The notes: generated from the sequence alone by a model not told the origin. DNA of 64,000 nucleotides from Humibacter sp049446075 (GCF_049446075.1 NZ_JBMSEB010000001.1:248001-312000); one strand, 5' to 3'; shown: positions 1 to 10,699, counted from the stretch's first letter. Translations and numbers: made by a program.

Positions 1-452
1 TGGGTCTTCGGAGCGGTGCGGTTGAGCTCGTCGGCGAGCAGGAGCCCGGTGAAGACGGGCCCGGGGCGGAACACGAAATCTCCACTGGAGGGCGCATAGA
101 CGTATGAGCCTGTGATGTCGGCAGGCAACAGGTCGGGCGTGCACTGCAGCCGCCGGAACGGCAGTCCCATGGCCGATGCGAGGCTCCGGGCGGCTAGCGT
201 CTTTCCGAGCCCTGGTACGTCTTCGAAGAGCACGTGGCCGCCGGCGAGGATGCTCGCCATGGCGATGCGCAGCGGCTCCCCCTGGCCGATCACTACGCTC
301 TCGACCGCCGAGAGCACAGCGGCCGATGTCTCAGCGATCGCCGAGATGCCAGCGGGCTCGACCGCCGCCCGTGCTGCGGCCGCGCGCTCGGCGCTCACTG
401 AGCGGGGGGCGGGTTCGACGGAATCGCGGGGCGTTACGGCATCGTGTGTCAC
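1..452 (-). CDS. MoxR-family AAA+ ATPase, C-terminal part cut off by the window edge
   Basis: About 150 N-terminal residues are present; the rest lies to the left of the window. The Walker A loop reads EDVPGLGKT and is followed by ASAMGLPFRRLQCTPDLLP and then LLADELNRTAPKT, the Walker B/sensor region typical of MoxR. MoxR ATPases act as chaperone-like remodelling factors, usually with VWA-domain and DUF58 proteins. I chose the GTG at 452 because its frame matches the motifs and it overlaps the stop of the upstream gene as GTGA; the ATG at 442 is out of frame. It is the third gene of an operon with the DUF4129 protein and a small membrane protein, so a DUF58 gene probably follows outside the window (inference). 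Confidence in the family is high. Confidence 0.93.
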   Translation of the reverse strand, partial: MTHDAVTPRDSVEPAPRSVSAERAAAARAAVEPAGISAIAETSAAVLSAVESVVIGQGEPLRIAMASILAGGHVLFEDVPGLGKTLAARSLASAMGLPFRRLQCTPDLLPADITGSYVYAPSSGDFVFRPGPVFTGLLLADELNRTAPKT

Positions 453-1006
453 GTTCGGTCGCGTCCTTTCGGTTCTGCGGTGATCGGGGCGATGGTGGGG
501 GCGGAGGAGATGGTGTGCGATTTCGGGAGCCGGTCGAGGGTATCCAGGCACAGTTGCAGCTGCTGCGACGACGGCAGGATGCCGCTGGCCGGGTTGAGCG
601 CGGCGTACGCCTGCTCCCCGATCAGGGCGACGACCGAGGCTCTGTCGCCCGCGGACGAAAGATCGAGACCGAACCTGGCGAGGCGCAACACCGCCAGCTC
701 GCGCACAGCCTTGAACGCCGGCTCCCGCACTGAGCCCCTGTGCATCTGGAAGGCCCACGCCAGTCGCGCCACGTCGGAGCGGGCTCCCGGACGTGGCGCA
801 GGACGCTCAAGCGGCCAACGCACGGCGCTCGGGCCGCTGTAAGCGGCCCAGGCGAGGCCGATGGCGACCGCAAGCACACCGACCGCGCAGGCGAATCCGA
901 GATCCACTCCGAAGTACCACAGGAGGGCCGCGATGATGACCCCGGCTACCGCCGATGCTGTTGCGCGCCCGCCCGTGACTCCACGTTGGCTGGCCGAGCT
1001 GCTCAT
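449..1006 (-). CDS. Small two-helix membrane protein of the MoxR/DUF4129 operon, function unknown
   Basis: A 185-residue protein. After a short polar N-terminus it has two adjacent hydrophobic segments (about residues 15-34 and 38-58), then a soluble C-terminal half rich in Arg and Leu. The C-terminal half contains a helix-rich stretch (VARLAWAFQMHRG, then KAVRELAVLRLARFGLDL). I recognise no catalytic motif. The ATG at 1006 is preferred over an upstream start because it overlaps the stop of the DUF4129 gene as ATGA, and its own stop overlaps the moxR start as GTGA. This tight packing suggests translational coupling of all three genes. Its position between DUF4129 and MoxR genes suggests a role in the same envelope-associated complex, but that is inference only. 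Confidence 0.8.
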   Translation of the reverse strand: MSSSASQRGVTGGRATASAVAGVIIAALLWYFGVDLGFACAVGVLAVAIGLAWAAYSGPSAVRWPLERPAPRPGARSDVARLAWAFQMHRGSVREPAFKAVRELAVLRLARFGLDLSSAGDRASVVALIGEQAYAALNPASGILPSSQQLQLCLDTLDRLPKSHTISSAPTIAPITAEPKGRDRT

Positions 1007-1758
1007 CGGGTACTGCCTTGGTCTGTGCGCTGCGCTGCCTCGTCGTGCCAGGAATCGCGCAGCCTGGCCAGGCACGAGCGTGCGAGGTCGACGGTGTTGC
1101 GGTCGGCGGGATGCCCGCCGAAGCGCACTCCCTGATACAGGTCGAGGAGGGTTCTGGCCGCGTCACGATCGGTGCCGAACCTGGCGACGATCCTGGCCGT
1201 GTACTCACCTGGCGTCTCCGCGGGCCGTCTGCCTGCGCCCGAGGCCTGAGCCGCCTCTTGGAGGCCCAGCCACGCTCTCACGATCGCGTCGTGCGGTTCT
1301 CTGGCCTCGTCGAGAAGACGGATCGCCTTGGCGATCCCGCTCGCCATGACGGGCGCCACCGGGTCATCCGTGCGGGCAGGCGGGGCGGTGGCTCCGACGG
1401 CCGACATCGCGCCATCGCGCTCTTCGGACAGCAGCCGCGAACGTCGGAGCAGGCGGCGGAGCAGGTACACGAGGATGCCCGCGGCGACGACAGCGACGAG
1501 CGCGGCCCACAGCAACCATTGCTGCAGTTGCGCCGGAGAAAAGTGCTCCTGCGGGAGGGGCGCAGGCGTCGCGGTTTGGACCGGACCTGGCAGGGCCGGG
1601 CGCGGGATGCCTCTGCCTGCCGTAGGGAGCCAGAGCGGGCTTCCAGCGCGAAGCGGGCCGGAGACCATGGTGCCGACGACGAGCGCGAGCCCGAGCACCG
1701 CGACGGTGACGACCAGACCGACCGTCGACCGCCGACGAGCATCGCCGCCCTTGTCCAT
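1003..1758 (-). CDS. DUF4129 domain-containing membrane protein
   Basis: A 251-residue protein with an N-terminal membrane anchor (about residues 13-34), a Pro-rich extracytoplasmic segment, a second membrane span (about 82-103) followed by a basic RRLLRRSRLL stretch, and a cytoplasmic C-terminal domain. That domain (about 150-235) has the DUF4129 pattern: a helix with AIVRAWLGLQEAA, then RRPAETPGEYTARIV and YQGVRFGGHPADR. DUF4129 proteins are found with MoxR and DUF58 or transglutaminase genes, as here; their biochemical role is not established. The ATG at 1758 has no Shine-Dalgarno sequence but lies 6 nt from a TAGCGT box, so the operon is probably transcribed as a leaderless mRNA from here. 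It is the first gene of the operon. Confidence 0.85.
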   Translation of the reverse strand: MDKGGDARRRSTVGLVVTVAVLGLALVVGTMVSGPLRAGSPLWLPTAGRGIPRPALPGPVQTATPAPLPQEHFSPAQLQQWLLWAALVAVVAAGILVYLLRRLLRRSRLLSEERDGAMSAVGATAPPARTDDPVAPVMASGIAKAIRLLDEAREPHDAIVRAWLGLQEAAQASGAGRRPAETPGEYTARIVARFGTDRDAARTLLDLYQGVRFGGHPADRNTVDLARSCLARLRDSWHDEAAQRTDQGSTR

Positions 1759-1764
1759 TGGTTC

Positions 1765-1770
1765 ACGCTA
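1765..1770 (-). promoter_or_regulatory. -10 box (TAGCGT) of a leaderless promoter for the DUF4129 operon
   Basis: TAGCGT is separated from the ATG at 1758 by 6 nt (GAACCA), so transcription should start at or next to the A of ATG. No clear -35 box is visible. Inferred from spacing only. Confidence 0.5.
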
Positions 1771-1880
1771 GCGCCAAGGCGCGACAGGTGGTGACGACCC
1801 AACGGCACGCGAAGGACACGCTTTCCCGCGTCCCGCGGAGTCCCGGAGCACGAACGCCGCGGAGGTGCCGAGGCCGACCC

Positions 1881-3950
<2,070 letters not shown>

Positions 3951-3957
3951 GCGTTCA

Positions 3958-3963
3958 AGTGTA
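3958..3963 (-). promoter_or_regulatory. -10 box (TACACT) of a leaderless uvrB promoter
   Basis: TACACT lies 7 nt upstream of the uvrB ATG at 3950, with no Shine-Dalgarno sequence between. No obvious SOS box was seen next to it. Inferred from spacing. Confidence 0.5.
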
Positions 3964-4051
3964 GGAACGGCGTACGACACTCGCGCGCCGACGACGAGCC
4001 CCCGACGCCAGATGGTCGGGTCTTCCAGTGGGCCGCGACCTCCGCCTGACC

Positions 4052-7000
4052 TCAGGCGACGCGGGCCATGGTCGTGACGCCCAGCTCGACGACATGCTCC
4101 GCACCTTCGGCTTCCGCGGCGTCGTGCGTGACCAGCACGGTCGTACGGTCGCGAAGAGCGACGCGCAGGTCGGCCATGAGCCGGGCGGATGCCTGCTCGT
4201 CGAGCTGCGCCGTCGGCTCGTCGAGCAGCACGACGTCGCCCCCGGCCAGAAGCGTTCGCGCAACCGCCACGCGCTGGCGCTGCCCACCCGAGAGCCGCTC
4301 CCCCGCCGAACCGATCCGGGTGTCCAGGCCGAGCGGGAGGGTGGCGACGAGAGGCGCGAGGCCGACGCGCGCGAGGGCATCCATCAGTTCGCCGTCCGTC
4401 GGAGCCGCCGAGCGTGGCCGGGCGATCACGAGGTTCGCGCGCAGCGTCGAGTCGAACAGGTGGCCCTCCTGAGGGCACCATGCCACGCGGGTGCGGAGGG
4501 CGTGCGGCGATATCTCGCGGGCATCCAGTGAACGACCGGACTCGTCGAGCAGATAGCGTCCCGAGTCCGGGTCGGTGAATCGCAGAAGAAGGGCGAGCAG
4601 CGTCGACTTACCGGATCCGCTCGGTCCGGTGACGGCGAGCCATTGCCCGCTGCGCACGTCGGCCTGGACCTGCGAGAACACCGGTCTTGGCGCATCCGGA
4701 TACCTGAACGCGGCGTTCTCGAGTCGGAGCCCTACGATCGCGCCCGGCTCGTCGGGTCCCGGACCGGGGAGACCCTGCTCTGAGACTCCCGGAGCGATGT
4801 CCGTCGCAGCTCTCACATCGTCGAGCACCCCCAGCAGGGCCGGAGCCCGCGACGCTGCCGTGACGGCATCCAGAAGCGGCTCGGTGAGCGCAAGCGGTAC
4901 GAGCGCGAGCACCGCGACCAGCTCGGGCCTCAGCGCGCCGGATGCCACGGCGCCGCCCGCGAGGGCGAGCATCGCGACGCTCGCGCAGCAGCACGCGAAC
5001 ACCACGAGTGCCGATGCCGCGCCCTCTGCGTACGAGGTGCGACGCTCCCCGCGCGCGGCCTCGGCTCCCGCCAGATCGATGCGACCGATGATCCGATGGG
5101 ATGCCGCCGGGGTGAGATCGTCCCTGGCCACGAGCAGGTCGGTGAACGAGGTGAGCACGTCAGCCCGCGCCGTCTCCGAGCGCCGTGCGGCGCGGCGTCC
5201 GGCGAGGAAGGCGATCGCAGGGGCCAGAAGCAGTGCGATGGCGGCGATGCACGCCACGACGGCGGCAGCCTGCGGGCGGATGAGTTCGAGCGCTACCGTC
5301 GCTCCGGCGAGGAGTGTCGCTGCTACCGCGGGAGGCTGTACGACGCGGGGAACGAGATCGCGCACCCGGTCGGCCGAATGCACGAGCGTGGAGAGCGCGC
5401 TCGCCGGGGAGAGCGCATGTCGACCGGCGGGCCCCGCGTTCGAGAGCCCGCTCCAGAGCCGGAGCCTGAGTGACGTGGTCGCGCGGAACACCGCGTCGTG
5501 GGTCATGAGCCGTTCGGCATACCTGAGCACCGAACGACCGATGCCGAAGAACCGTACGCCCACGATCGCGACCAGCAGGTACATGATGGCCGGCTCCTGG
5601 CTGGCGCGCACGATGAGCCATCCCGACAACACCGTCAGGGCGATGGCGAACGAACTCGACAGCATTCCGAGGAGCACGGCCGCCGTCATCCGCCAGCGAA
5701 TCGGCCGCAGGACGGCCCTCAGTTCGAGGAGTGGATGTCCGGCCGCCTGCGGTGAGTCTGCGCGCCGAGGCAGCGCCCGGGTTTCCGGCTGTCCGTCCGC
5801 GTCTGCGTCGGGAGTGCCGTCACCTGCCGATGTTCCCTGGCCCTGCACGACTCCGGGTCGGACGCGCCCGTCGTCGACGGGGCGCTCGAAAGGCTCCGAC
5901 TGCGACCCGGCTGTCGTGACGGCGACGACCCGGTCGGCGAGCGTTCGCAGCTGCGCGTCGTGCGATGCCACCACGACGGTCACCCGCTCCCGCAGCCGTG
6001 CGATCTCGCGCCGGATGCCCGCGGCGGAGTCTGCATCGAGGTGCGCCGTCGGTTCGTCGAGGAGTACCAGCCGGGCACCCGCGTCGACCGCGGCGAGCAC
6101 GCGAGCGAATGCCAAGCGGCGCGCTTCGCCCGGACTGAGCTCCGCTGGGTCGGTCATGGCGAGCCGCCTCAGGCCCACCCGATCGAGCACCGTGAGGACA
6201 CGGCCGTGCGGCGATGTCGCTGACGTCGCCATCGACTGGTGCGGCGGCTCCTGCGGCGCTGCCGCGTCGTAGGTCTCCACCTCGTCGTGCACGGTGCGCG
6301 ACGAGAAGTGCGGATGCTGCGGCATCCAAGCCACGTGCGGCGCTGGGGGTGTCACGATGCCCCCGGTACACGCGGCGTCGGCGTCGAGGAGGGCGCCGCG
6401 CCCGGCAAGCACGGCGAGGACGCTGGACTTGCCTGCACCGCTCTCGCCGGTGAGGAGCGTGACACCGCGTTCCGGTGCACGGAACGACAGTCCTGCCACG
6501 GCCGGCCGCGTGCGGCCCTGGTAGCGGATCGTCAGGTCGTGCACCACGACGCTCCTGCCCTCGCGTCGACGCAGGCCGGGCGCGACGGGGGCTCCCGCCA
6601 GCGCCCGTCTGACCCGCCGCAGCGCCTCCCTGCCGGTATCGGAGGCATGGAACGCCGCGCCCACCTCGCGCAGCGGCGCGTAGCATTCCGGCGCGAGGAT
6701 GAGCGCCACCAGTCCGGCGTGCAGCCCCAGCTCTCCGTGCAACAAGCGGATCCCGATGATCACGGCGACGACGGCGACCGAGACGCTGGCGAGCAGATCG
6801 AGTGCGAGCGACGACAGGAAGGCGACGCGCAGCGCTGTCATGCTGCGCAGACGGTGGGCGTCGGAGATCTCCTCGAGCGCCTTTGCCTGCTCCCGGTCTC
6901 GGCCGAGGCCGACCAGCACGGGCAGTCCTCGTGCGAGTTCCACGAGATGGTCGGAAAGTCGGCCGAGTGCATCGAGCGACGCTGCGACGCGGCTCGATGT

Positions 7001-7570
7001 GTGCATGCCGATGAGCGCCATGAAGAACGGGATGAGCGGAACCGTCGCCACGATCACTGCCGCGCTGACCCAGTCGGCAGCAAGGATGCGCGCACCCACG
7101 AGCAGCGGAACCGTCGCGGCACTCACCAGTGACGGAAGGTACGACGTGTAGTACGCGTCGAGCTCGTCGAGTCCGGTGGCGGCGAGCGAGGCATCCGCAC
7201 CCACCGCTCCGCCGGTTCGCCGCAGATAAGAACGGGCGAGACGGATCCGCAACTGCTGTTTGACCCCGGCCGCTGCGGACTGCGACCCGACGCGCAGCCC
7301 CCACACCGCCAGCGCCCGTACGAGGGCGCCCGCGAACCCCTCCGCGACGAACGGACCGGTGTCGGCATGTGCGATCACGGCGACGACACCCGCGGCCAAG
7401 GCATCTGCGACGAGCACGAGCCCAAGCGCCTTGAGCGCTCCGAAGAGTCCGAGCAGCATCAGTCGCCGCTTTCCGACCTCGCCGAGACCCTCCACCGTGC
7501 CTGCCCTCCGGACCGTGCGCACCTCGGCTTCACCGCCGCCCCTCACCTCGGCTTTACCGCCGCGCCTCAC
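4052..7570 (-). CDS. cydDC: Fused thiol-reductant ABC exporter CydDC
   Basis: A single protein of 1172 residues (from the first possible GTG) that joins CydD and CydC. The complex exports thiols such as cysteine or glutathione-type reductants and is needed to assemble cytochrome bd. Half 1: membrane segments up to about residue 290, Walker A GESGAGKSS at about 375-383, an unusual signature LSPGE instead of LSGGQ, Walker B LVLLDEPTAHLD. A linker rich in Gly, Asp and Gln follows. Half 2: membrane segments, Walker A GPSGSGKST at about 982-990, signature LSGGQRQR, Walker B VVLLDEPTAQLD. The degenerate first signature suggests asymmetric ATPase sites, as in many heterodimeric exporters. The start is uncertain: in-frame GTG codons at 7570, 7546 and 7522 lie in a 24-bp repeat. 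The GTG at 7570 overlaps the cydB stop as GTGA. It ends the cydABDC operon. Confidence 0.93.
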   Translation of the reverse strand: MRRGGKAEVRGGGEAEVRTVRRAGTVEGLGEVGKRRLMLLGLFGALKALGLVLVADALAAGVVAVIAHADTGPFVAEGFAGALVRALAVWGLRVGSQSAAAGVKQQLRIRLARSYLRRTGGAVGADASLAATGLDELDAYYTSYLPSLVSAATVPLLVGARILAADWVSAAVIVATVPLIPFFMALIGMHTSSRVAASLDALGRLSDHLVELARGLPVLVGLGRDREQAKALEEISDAHRLRSMTALRVAFLSSLALDLLASVSVAVVAVIIGIRLLHGELGLHAGLVALILAPECYAPLREVGAAFHASDTGREALRRVRRALAGAPVAPGLRRREGRSVVVHDLTIRYQGRTRPAVAGLSFRAPERGVTLLTGESGAGKSSVLAVLAGRGALLDADAACTGGIVTPPAPHVAWMPQHPHFSSRTVHDEVETYDAAAPQEPPHQSMATSATSPHGRVLTVLDRVGLRRLAMTDPAELSPGEARRLAFARVLAAVDAGARLVLLDEPTAHLDADSAAGIRREIARLRERVTVVVASHDAQLRTLADRVVAVTTAGSQSEPFERPVDDGRVRPGVVQGQGTSAGDGTPDADADGQPETRALPRRADSPQAAGHPLLELRAVLRPIRWRMTAAVLLGMLSSSFAIALTVLSGWLIVRASQEPAIMYLLVAIVGVRFFGIGRSVLRYAERLMTHDAVFRATTSLRLRLWSGLSNAGPAGRHALSPASALSTLVHSADRVRDLVPRVVQPPAVAATLLAGATVALELIRPQAAAVVACIAAIALLLAPAIAFLAGRRAARRSETARADVLTSFTDLLVARDDLTPAASHRIIGRIDLAGAEAARGERRTSYAEGAASALVVFACCCASVAMLALAGGAVASGALRPELVAVLALVPLALTEPLLDAVTAASRAPALLGVLDDVRAATDIAPGVSEQGLPGPGPDEPGAIVGLRLENAAFRYPDAPRPVFSQVQADVRSGQWLAVTGPSGSGKSTLLALLLRFTDPDSGRYLLDESGRSLDAREISPHALRTRVAWCPQEGHLFDSTLRANLVIARPRSAAPTDGELMDALARVGLAPLVATLPLGLDTRIGSAGERLSGGQRQRVAVARTLLAGGDVVLLDEPTAQLDEQASARLMADLRVALRDRTTVLVTHDAAEAEGAEHVVELGVTTMARVA

Positions 7571-7591
7571 CTCGGCTTCACCGCCGCCGCG
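7520..7591. repeat. 24-bp tandem repeat (3 copies) spanning the cydB stop and cydDC start
   Basis: Three imperfect 24-bp copies at 7520-7543, 7544-7567 and 7568-7591, each close to CACCTCGGCTTCACCGCCGC. On the coding strand each copy carries GAGGTG, so each brings a possible GTG start with a GAG-type ribosome site. The cydB stop codon falls at the edge of a copy. Confidence 0.9.
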
Positions 7592-8598
7592 ATGGGGTGC
7601 GCCGCGGGGATGCCGCTACTCGCGATCCGCTTGCGGAACACCCAGTACGTCCAGCCCTGATAGGCGAGCACGAGCGGTATGCCGAAAGCGGCGACCACGC
7701 TCATGACTCCGAGGGTGTACGGCGAGCTCGACGCGTTCGAGACCGTCAAGTCGAATGCGTGGTCGATCGTCGACGGCAGCACAACGGGGTACACATTGGC
7801 GAAGATCGACGCCGCGCAGAGCACGAGGAAGCACCCCAGGCCCGCGAAGGCGCGCCCTTCACTGCCACGCCTGGCGGCCCGCCAGCCCCACACTCCCGCC
7901 ACGACGGCTGCGATGACGATGGGCCACGTGTATGCCTTGCCGTGCATGTACTGCACCGACACCGCCCATGCCAGGAGGGGAAGCAGGAGAACCGGCATCC
8001 AGTGCGACGCGAATCGCCCTGCGCGGTTCCTCACGTCGCCGTCGGTCTTGAGGGCGAGGAAGGCGGCGGCGTGTACCAGGCAGAATCCAACGACCGCCAG
8101 GCCGCCGACCACGGCCCAGCCCGTGAGCCAGCCGAACGCGCCCGCCGCACCGTCGCCGTTGGCGTCGAGGGGAAGCCCCGTGGTCGTGAGACCCAGCAGT
8201 GCGCCGACACCGAACGCGGTGACCAACGAGCCGAGAGCGAGGGCGAGGTCCCAGCCCCTCCTCCATCGGCGGGTGTGGCCCTTGCCCCGGTATTCGATGG
8301 CCACTGCGCGGAAGATGAGACCGAGCAGCACGACGATGAGCGGTAGGTACATCGTCGAGAGAAGCGATGCATACCAGAACGGGAATGCCGCGAACGTCGC
8401 GCCGGCGGCCGTGATGAGCCACACCTCGTTGCCGTCCCAGACGGGGCCGATGGTGTTGAGCATCACGCGGCGGTCGGTCTCCGAACGCGCCGAGACGAGC
8501 ACGTGCATGCCCACGCCTAGATCGAAACCCTCGAGAAAGAGGTATCCCGTCCAGAGCACGGCGATCAGGATGAACCACAGTGTGGGAAGGAAGTCCAT
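7567..8598 (-). CDS. cydB: Cytochrome bd ubiquinol oxidase subunit II
   Basis: A 343-residue polytopic membrane protein, the CydB partner of CydA. The N-terminus FLPTLWFILIAVLWTGYLFL, then EGFDLGVGM, is the family signature, followed by IGPVWDGNEVWLI and AIEYRGKG. About eight or nine hydrophobic helices can be traced. Together with CydA it forms the high-affinity quinol oxidase in the cytoplasmic membrane, used at low oxygen or when the main cytochrome bcc-aa3 branch is inhibited. ATG at 8598 with AGGT upstream; 36 bp separate it from cydA. The gene ends inside a 24-bp tandem repeat and overlaps the cydDC start as GTGA. It should share the cydA promoter. Confidence 0.96.
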   Translation of the reverse strand: MDFLPTLWFILIAVLWTGYLFLEGFDLGVGMHVLVSARSETDRRVMLNTIGPVWDGNEVWLITAAGATFAAFPFWYASLLSTMYLPLIVVLLGLIFRAVAIEYRGKGHTRRWRRGWDLALALGSLVTAFGVGALLGLTTTGLPLDANGDGAAGAFGWLTGWAVVGGLAVVGFCLVHAAAFLALKTDGDVRNRAGRFASHWMPVLLLPLLAWAVSVQYMHGKAYTWPIVIAAVVAGVWGWRAARRGSEGRAFAGLGCFLVLCAASIFANVYPVVLPSTIDHAFDLTVSNASSSPYTLGVMSVVAAFGIPLVLAYQGWTYWVFRKRIASSGIPAAHPIAAAVKPR

Positions 8599-8634
8599 GG
8601 TCGTACCTCGGTTCTTACAACGACGGTGGGCGGG

Positions 8635-10221
8635 TCAGTAGGCGAACGCGAGCACGTCGTCATCAGCAGGGGCATCCGGGTCCTTCGGCTTCTCCGCCAG
8701 CTCGGGAACCGCGCTCGCCACTCCACCCCTGATGTACTTCGTCAGGAGCCGCACCTCGACCACCATGAGAGCGGCGTACACGAGCGTGAACGAGCAGAGC
8801 GAGAACAGGATCTCGCCGAAGCTCACACCTGGAGATACCGCGGCGGCGGTGAACATGAAGACGCCGTCGACGCCGCCGGGCGTCGGGTTGGGTGCCACCA
8901 CGAACGGCTGACGTCCCATCTCGGTGAAGATCCAGCCGGCCGAGTTGGCGGCGAAGGGCGAAAGGATGCCTGCCACAGCGAGCCACATCACCCACCTGAA
9001 CCTCGGAACGGTCCCCCGCCTGGTCAGCCACAGGGCGACAGCCGACGCGAAGGCGGCAAGCGACCCGAACAGGATCATGAGCCGGAAGCCCCAATAGGTG
9101 ACGGCCATGATCGGCACGTAGTTGATCGCCTGACCGGCACGAGAACCGAGCTTGGGGTCGTCTGGAAGGTGCGTGCCGTACTTCTGCTGGTACTCGGGAA
9201 CCAACTCGTTCACACCCTTGACGGGAGTGTTGAAGTCGCCATTGGCGAGGAATCCGAGTACGCCGGGCACCTCGAACACGCCGACGACGCCCTTGCAGTC
9301 CTTCGAGCCTGGATCGCCGATCGAGAGCACCGAGAAGCTCGTACCCGTGTGGCAGGCCGCCTCCGCGGCCGCCATCTTCATGGGCTGCTGCACGAACATG
9401 AGCCGGGCCTGCGCGTCGCCGGTGATCGCGACCCCGGCGAACGCGATCATGGCCGTGACCGCGCCGATCCGAAGCGAGGTCAGCCAGACCTTGTGGTCGG
9501 CCTTGTCCCGTCCCGGCAGCTCCGGTGCCTCGCCGACGATCACCCGCTTGTCGGCTCCCACCGTGTCGATGCCGTCACGGCGACGCTGCCACAGGTGGTA
9601 CCAGGCGACGCCGAGCAGGATCGCGCCGCCGACCGACAGCGCGCCGAACATCGTGTGGCTGAAGGCGGCGACCGCCGTGTTGTTGCCGAGCACCGCCCAG
9701 ACATCAGTCATGACCGGCCTGCCATGGAGGAGCTTCACCCCGACCGGATGCTGCATCCACGAGTTGGCAGCGATGATGAAGTACGCAGACACCACCGACC
9801 CGAGCACGGCGAGCCACAGACATGCGAGATGGATGCGCCGCGGCAGCTTGCCCCAGCCGAAGATCCAGGCGCCGAGGAACGTCGACTCGACGAAGAACGC
9901 GAGCAGCGCCTCCATTGCGAGCGGGGCTCCGAAGACATCCCCGACGAATCGGCTGTACTCGCTCCACGCCAGCCCGAACTGGAACTCCTGGACGATGCCG
10001 GTCGCAACGCCCATGATGAAGTTGATCAGGTAGATCTTTCCCCAGAACTTCGTCATGCGGTAATACCGGTCGTTGCCGGTGCGAAGCCACAGCGTCTGCA
10101 TCAGCGCGACCAACGGGCCGAGGCCTATCGTGAGCGGGACCATCCAGAAGTGGTAGACGGTCGTGATGCCGAATTGCCAGCGGGCGATCAGGAGCGGATC
10201 CAGCTCGGTCGCGATATGCAC
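8635..10221 (-). CDS. cydA: Cytochrome bd ubiquinol oxidase subunit I
   Basis: A 528-residue membrane protein carrying the three hemes and the quinol site of cytochrome bd. The opening LIARWQFGITTVYHFWMVP contains the conserved heme-ligand His (residue 24); GWIFTEMGRQPFVVAPNP matches the GRQP motif near the heme b595/d region, with Phe where E. coli-type enzymes have Trp. The periplasmic Q-loop region is short. I chose GTG at 10221 because it starts the family N-terminus; there is no in-frame ATG nearby and codons upstream run into the operator region. Upstream the leader is about 25 nt with GAAGGGA and AGGGG as possible ribosome sites. It is the first gene of cydA-cydB-cydDC, divergent from a BlaI-type regulator with three palindromes between. 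Confidence 0.96.
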   Translation of the reverse strand: MHIATELDPLLIARWQFGITTVYHFWMVPLTIGLGPLVALMQTLWLRTGNDRYYRMTKFWGKIYLINFIMGVATGIVQEFQFGLAWSEYSRFVGDVFGAPLAMEALLAFFVESTFLGAWIFGWGKLPRRIHLACLWLAVLGSVVSAYFIIAANSWMQHPVGVKLLHGRPVMTDVWAVLGNNTAVAAFSHTMFGALSVGGAILLGVAWYHLWQRRRDGIDTVGADKRVIVGEAPELPGRDKADHKVWLTSLRIGAVTAMIAFAGVAITGDAQARLMFVQQPMKMAAAEAACHTGTSFSVLSIGDPGSKDCKGVVGVFEVPGVLGFLANGDFNTPVKGVNELVPEYQQKYGTHLPDDPKLGSRAGQAINYVPIMAVTYWGFRLMILFGSLAAFASAVALWLTRRGTVPRFRWVMWLAVAGILSPFAANSAGWIFTEMGRQPFVVAPNPTPGGVDGVFMFTAAAVSPGVSFGEILFSLCSFTLVYAALMVVEVRLLTKYIRGGVASAVPELAEKPKDPDAPADDDVLAFAY

Positions 10222-10236
10222 GTCCCCTCGATTCCC

Positions 10237-10253
10237 TTCTACGCTGCGTAGAA
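10237..10253. promoter_or_regulatory. Palindromic operator 1 (TTCTAC-N5-GTAGAA), candidate BlaI-type site
   Basis: TTCTACGCTGCGTAGAA, perfect 6-bp arms. It abuts operator 2 directly and covers the predicted cydA transcription start (about 10246). The site is seen; binding by the adjacent regulator is inferred. Confidence 0.75.
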
Positions 10254-10258
10254 TTCTA
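10253..10258 (-). promoter_or_regulatory. Predicted cydA -10 box (TAGAAT) at the junction of operators 1 and 2
   Basis: TAGAAT on the minus strand is formed by the GTAGAA/TTCTAC junction of the two operators. A start near 10246 would give a leader of about 25 nt before the cydA GTG. Confidence 0.5.
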
Positions 10259-10270
10259 CGCGCTGTAGAA
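10254..10270. promoter_or_regulatory. Palindromic operator 2 (TTCTAC-N5-GTAGAA)
   Basis: TTCTACGCGCTGTAGAA, perfect 6-bp arms, directly adjoining operator 1 with no gap. Two head-to-tail dyads 17 bp apart suggest side-by-side repressor dimers. Confidence 0.75.
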
Positions 10271-10295
10271 AGTTCTAGCACTGTCGCCCGAAGTT

Positions 10296-10312
10296 TTCTA
10301 CACGCGGTAGAA
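10296..10312. promoter_or_regulatory. Palindromic operator 3 (TTCTAC-N5-GTAGAA) upstream of the BlaI-type gene
   Basis: TTCTACACGCGGTAGAA, perfect 6-bp arms, ending 7 bp before the regulator ATG and overlapping its -10 box. It predicts autorepression. Confidence 0.75.
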
Positions 10313-10313
10313 T
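10308..10313 (+). promoter_or_regulatory. -10 box (TAGAAT) of a leaderless promoter for the BlaI-type gene
   Basis: TAGAAT is 6 nt from the ATG at 10320 and there is no Shine-Dalgarno sequence. It overlaps the right arm of operator 3. Confidence 0.55.
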
Positions 10314-10319
10314 CGGGTC

Positions 10320-10694
10320 ATGGCAAGCCGCACTGTCGTCAAACTCGGGGAGCTCGAACGCGCGATCATGGACGTCGTGTGGGATGCTCCTGCCCCCATT
10401 GCGGCGACCGACCTGCGCGACGCGCTGAAGGCATCCGGACCCGCAGACAAGGATCCCGCGATCACAACCGTCATGACGGTGTTGTCGCGCCTGGAGGCCA
10501 AGGGCTTCGTCGTGCGCGACAGGGATGCCCGTCCGCACCTCTACAGGGCCGCCATGAGCCGCGAAGACCACGTGGCCGAACTGATGCACGAGGTGCTCGG
10601 ATCGGCGTCGGACCGTGACGCCGTGCTGGCTCGCTTCGTCGGTCAGGTCACGCCGCACGATGCGGAGAGACTGCGCAAGCTACTGGAGGCGTAG
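10320..10694 (+). CDS. BlaI/MecI/CopY-family transcriptional repressor
   Basis: A 124-residue protein, the normal length for the family. The winged-helix domain begins KLGELERAIMDVVWDAPAPI and continues through AITTVMTVLSRLEAKGFV to the wing VRDRDARPHLYRAAMSRE; the C-terminal half (HVAELMHEVLGSASDRDAVL) is the dimerisation region. Members bind dyads as dimers and are inactivated by a partner M56 membrane protease. The next gene, 5 bp downstream, encodes such a protease. Divergent to cydA, with three identical-arm dyads in the gap, so its likely targets are itself and cydABDC (inference). The ATG at 10320 lies 6 nt from TAGAAT, predicting a leaderless mRNA. It is unlikely to be a beta-lactamase regulator here because no beta-lactamase gene is nearby. 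Confidence 0.93.
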   Translation: MASRTVVKLGELERAIMDVVWDAPAPIAATDLRDALKASGPADKDPAITTVMTVLSRLEAKGFVVRDRDARPHLYRAAMSREDHVAELMHEVLGSASDRDAVLARFVGQVTPHDAERLRKLLEA

Positions 10695-10699
10695 GCGAC

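Noticed and set aside
3951..4481. N-terminal extension of UvrB
   Set aside because: Low-complexity Arg/Ala read-through opposite the cydDC 3' end; UvrB N-terminus is conserved from 3950.
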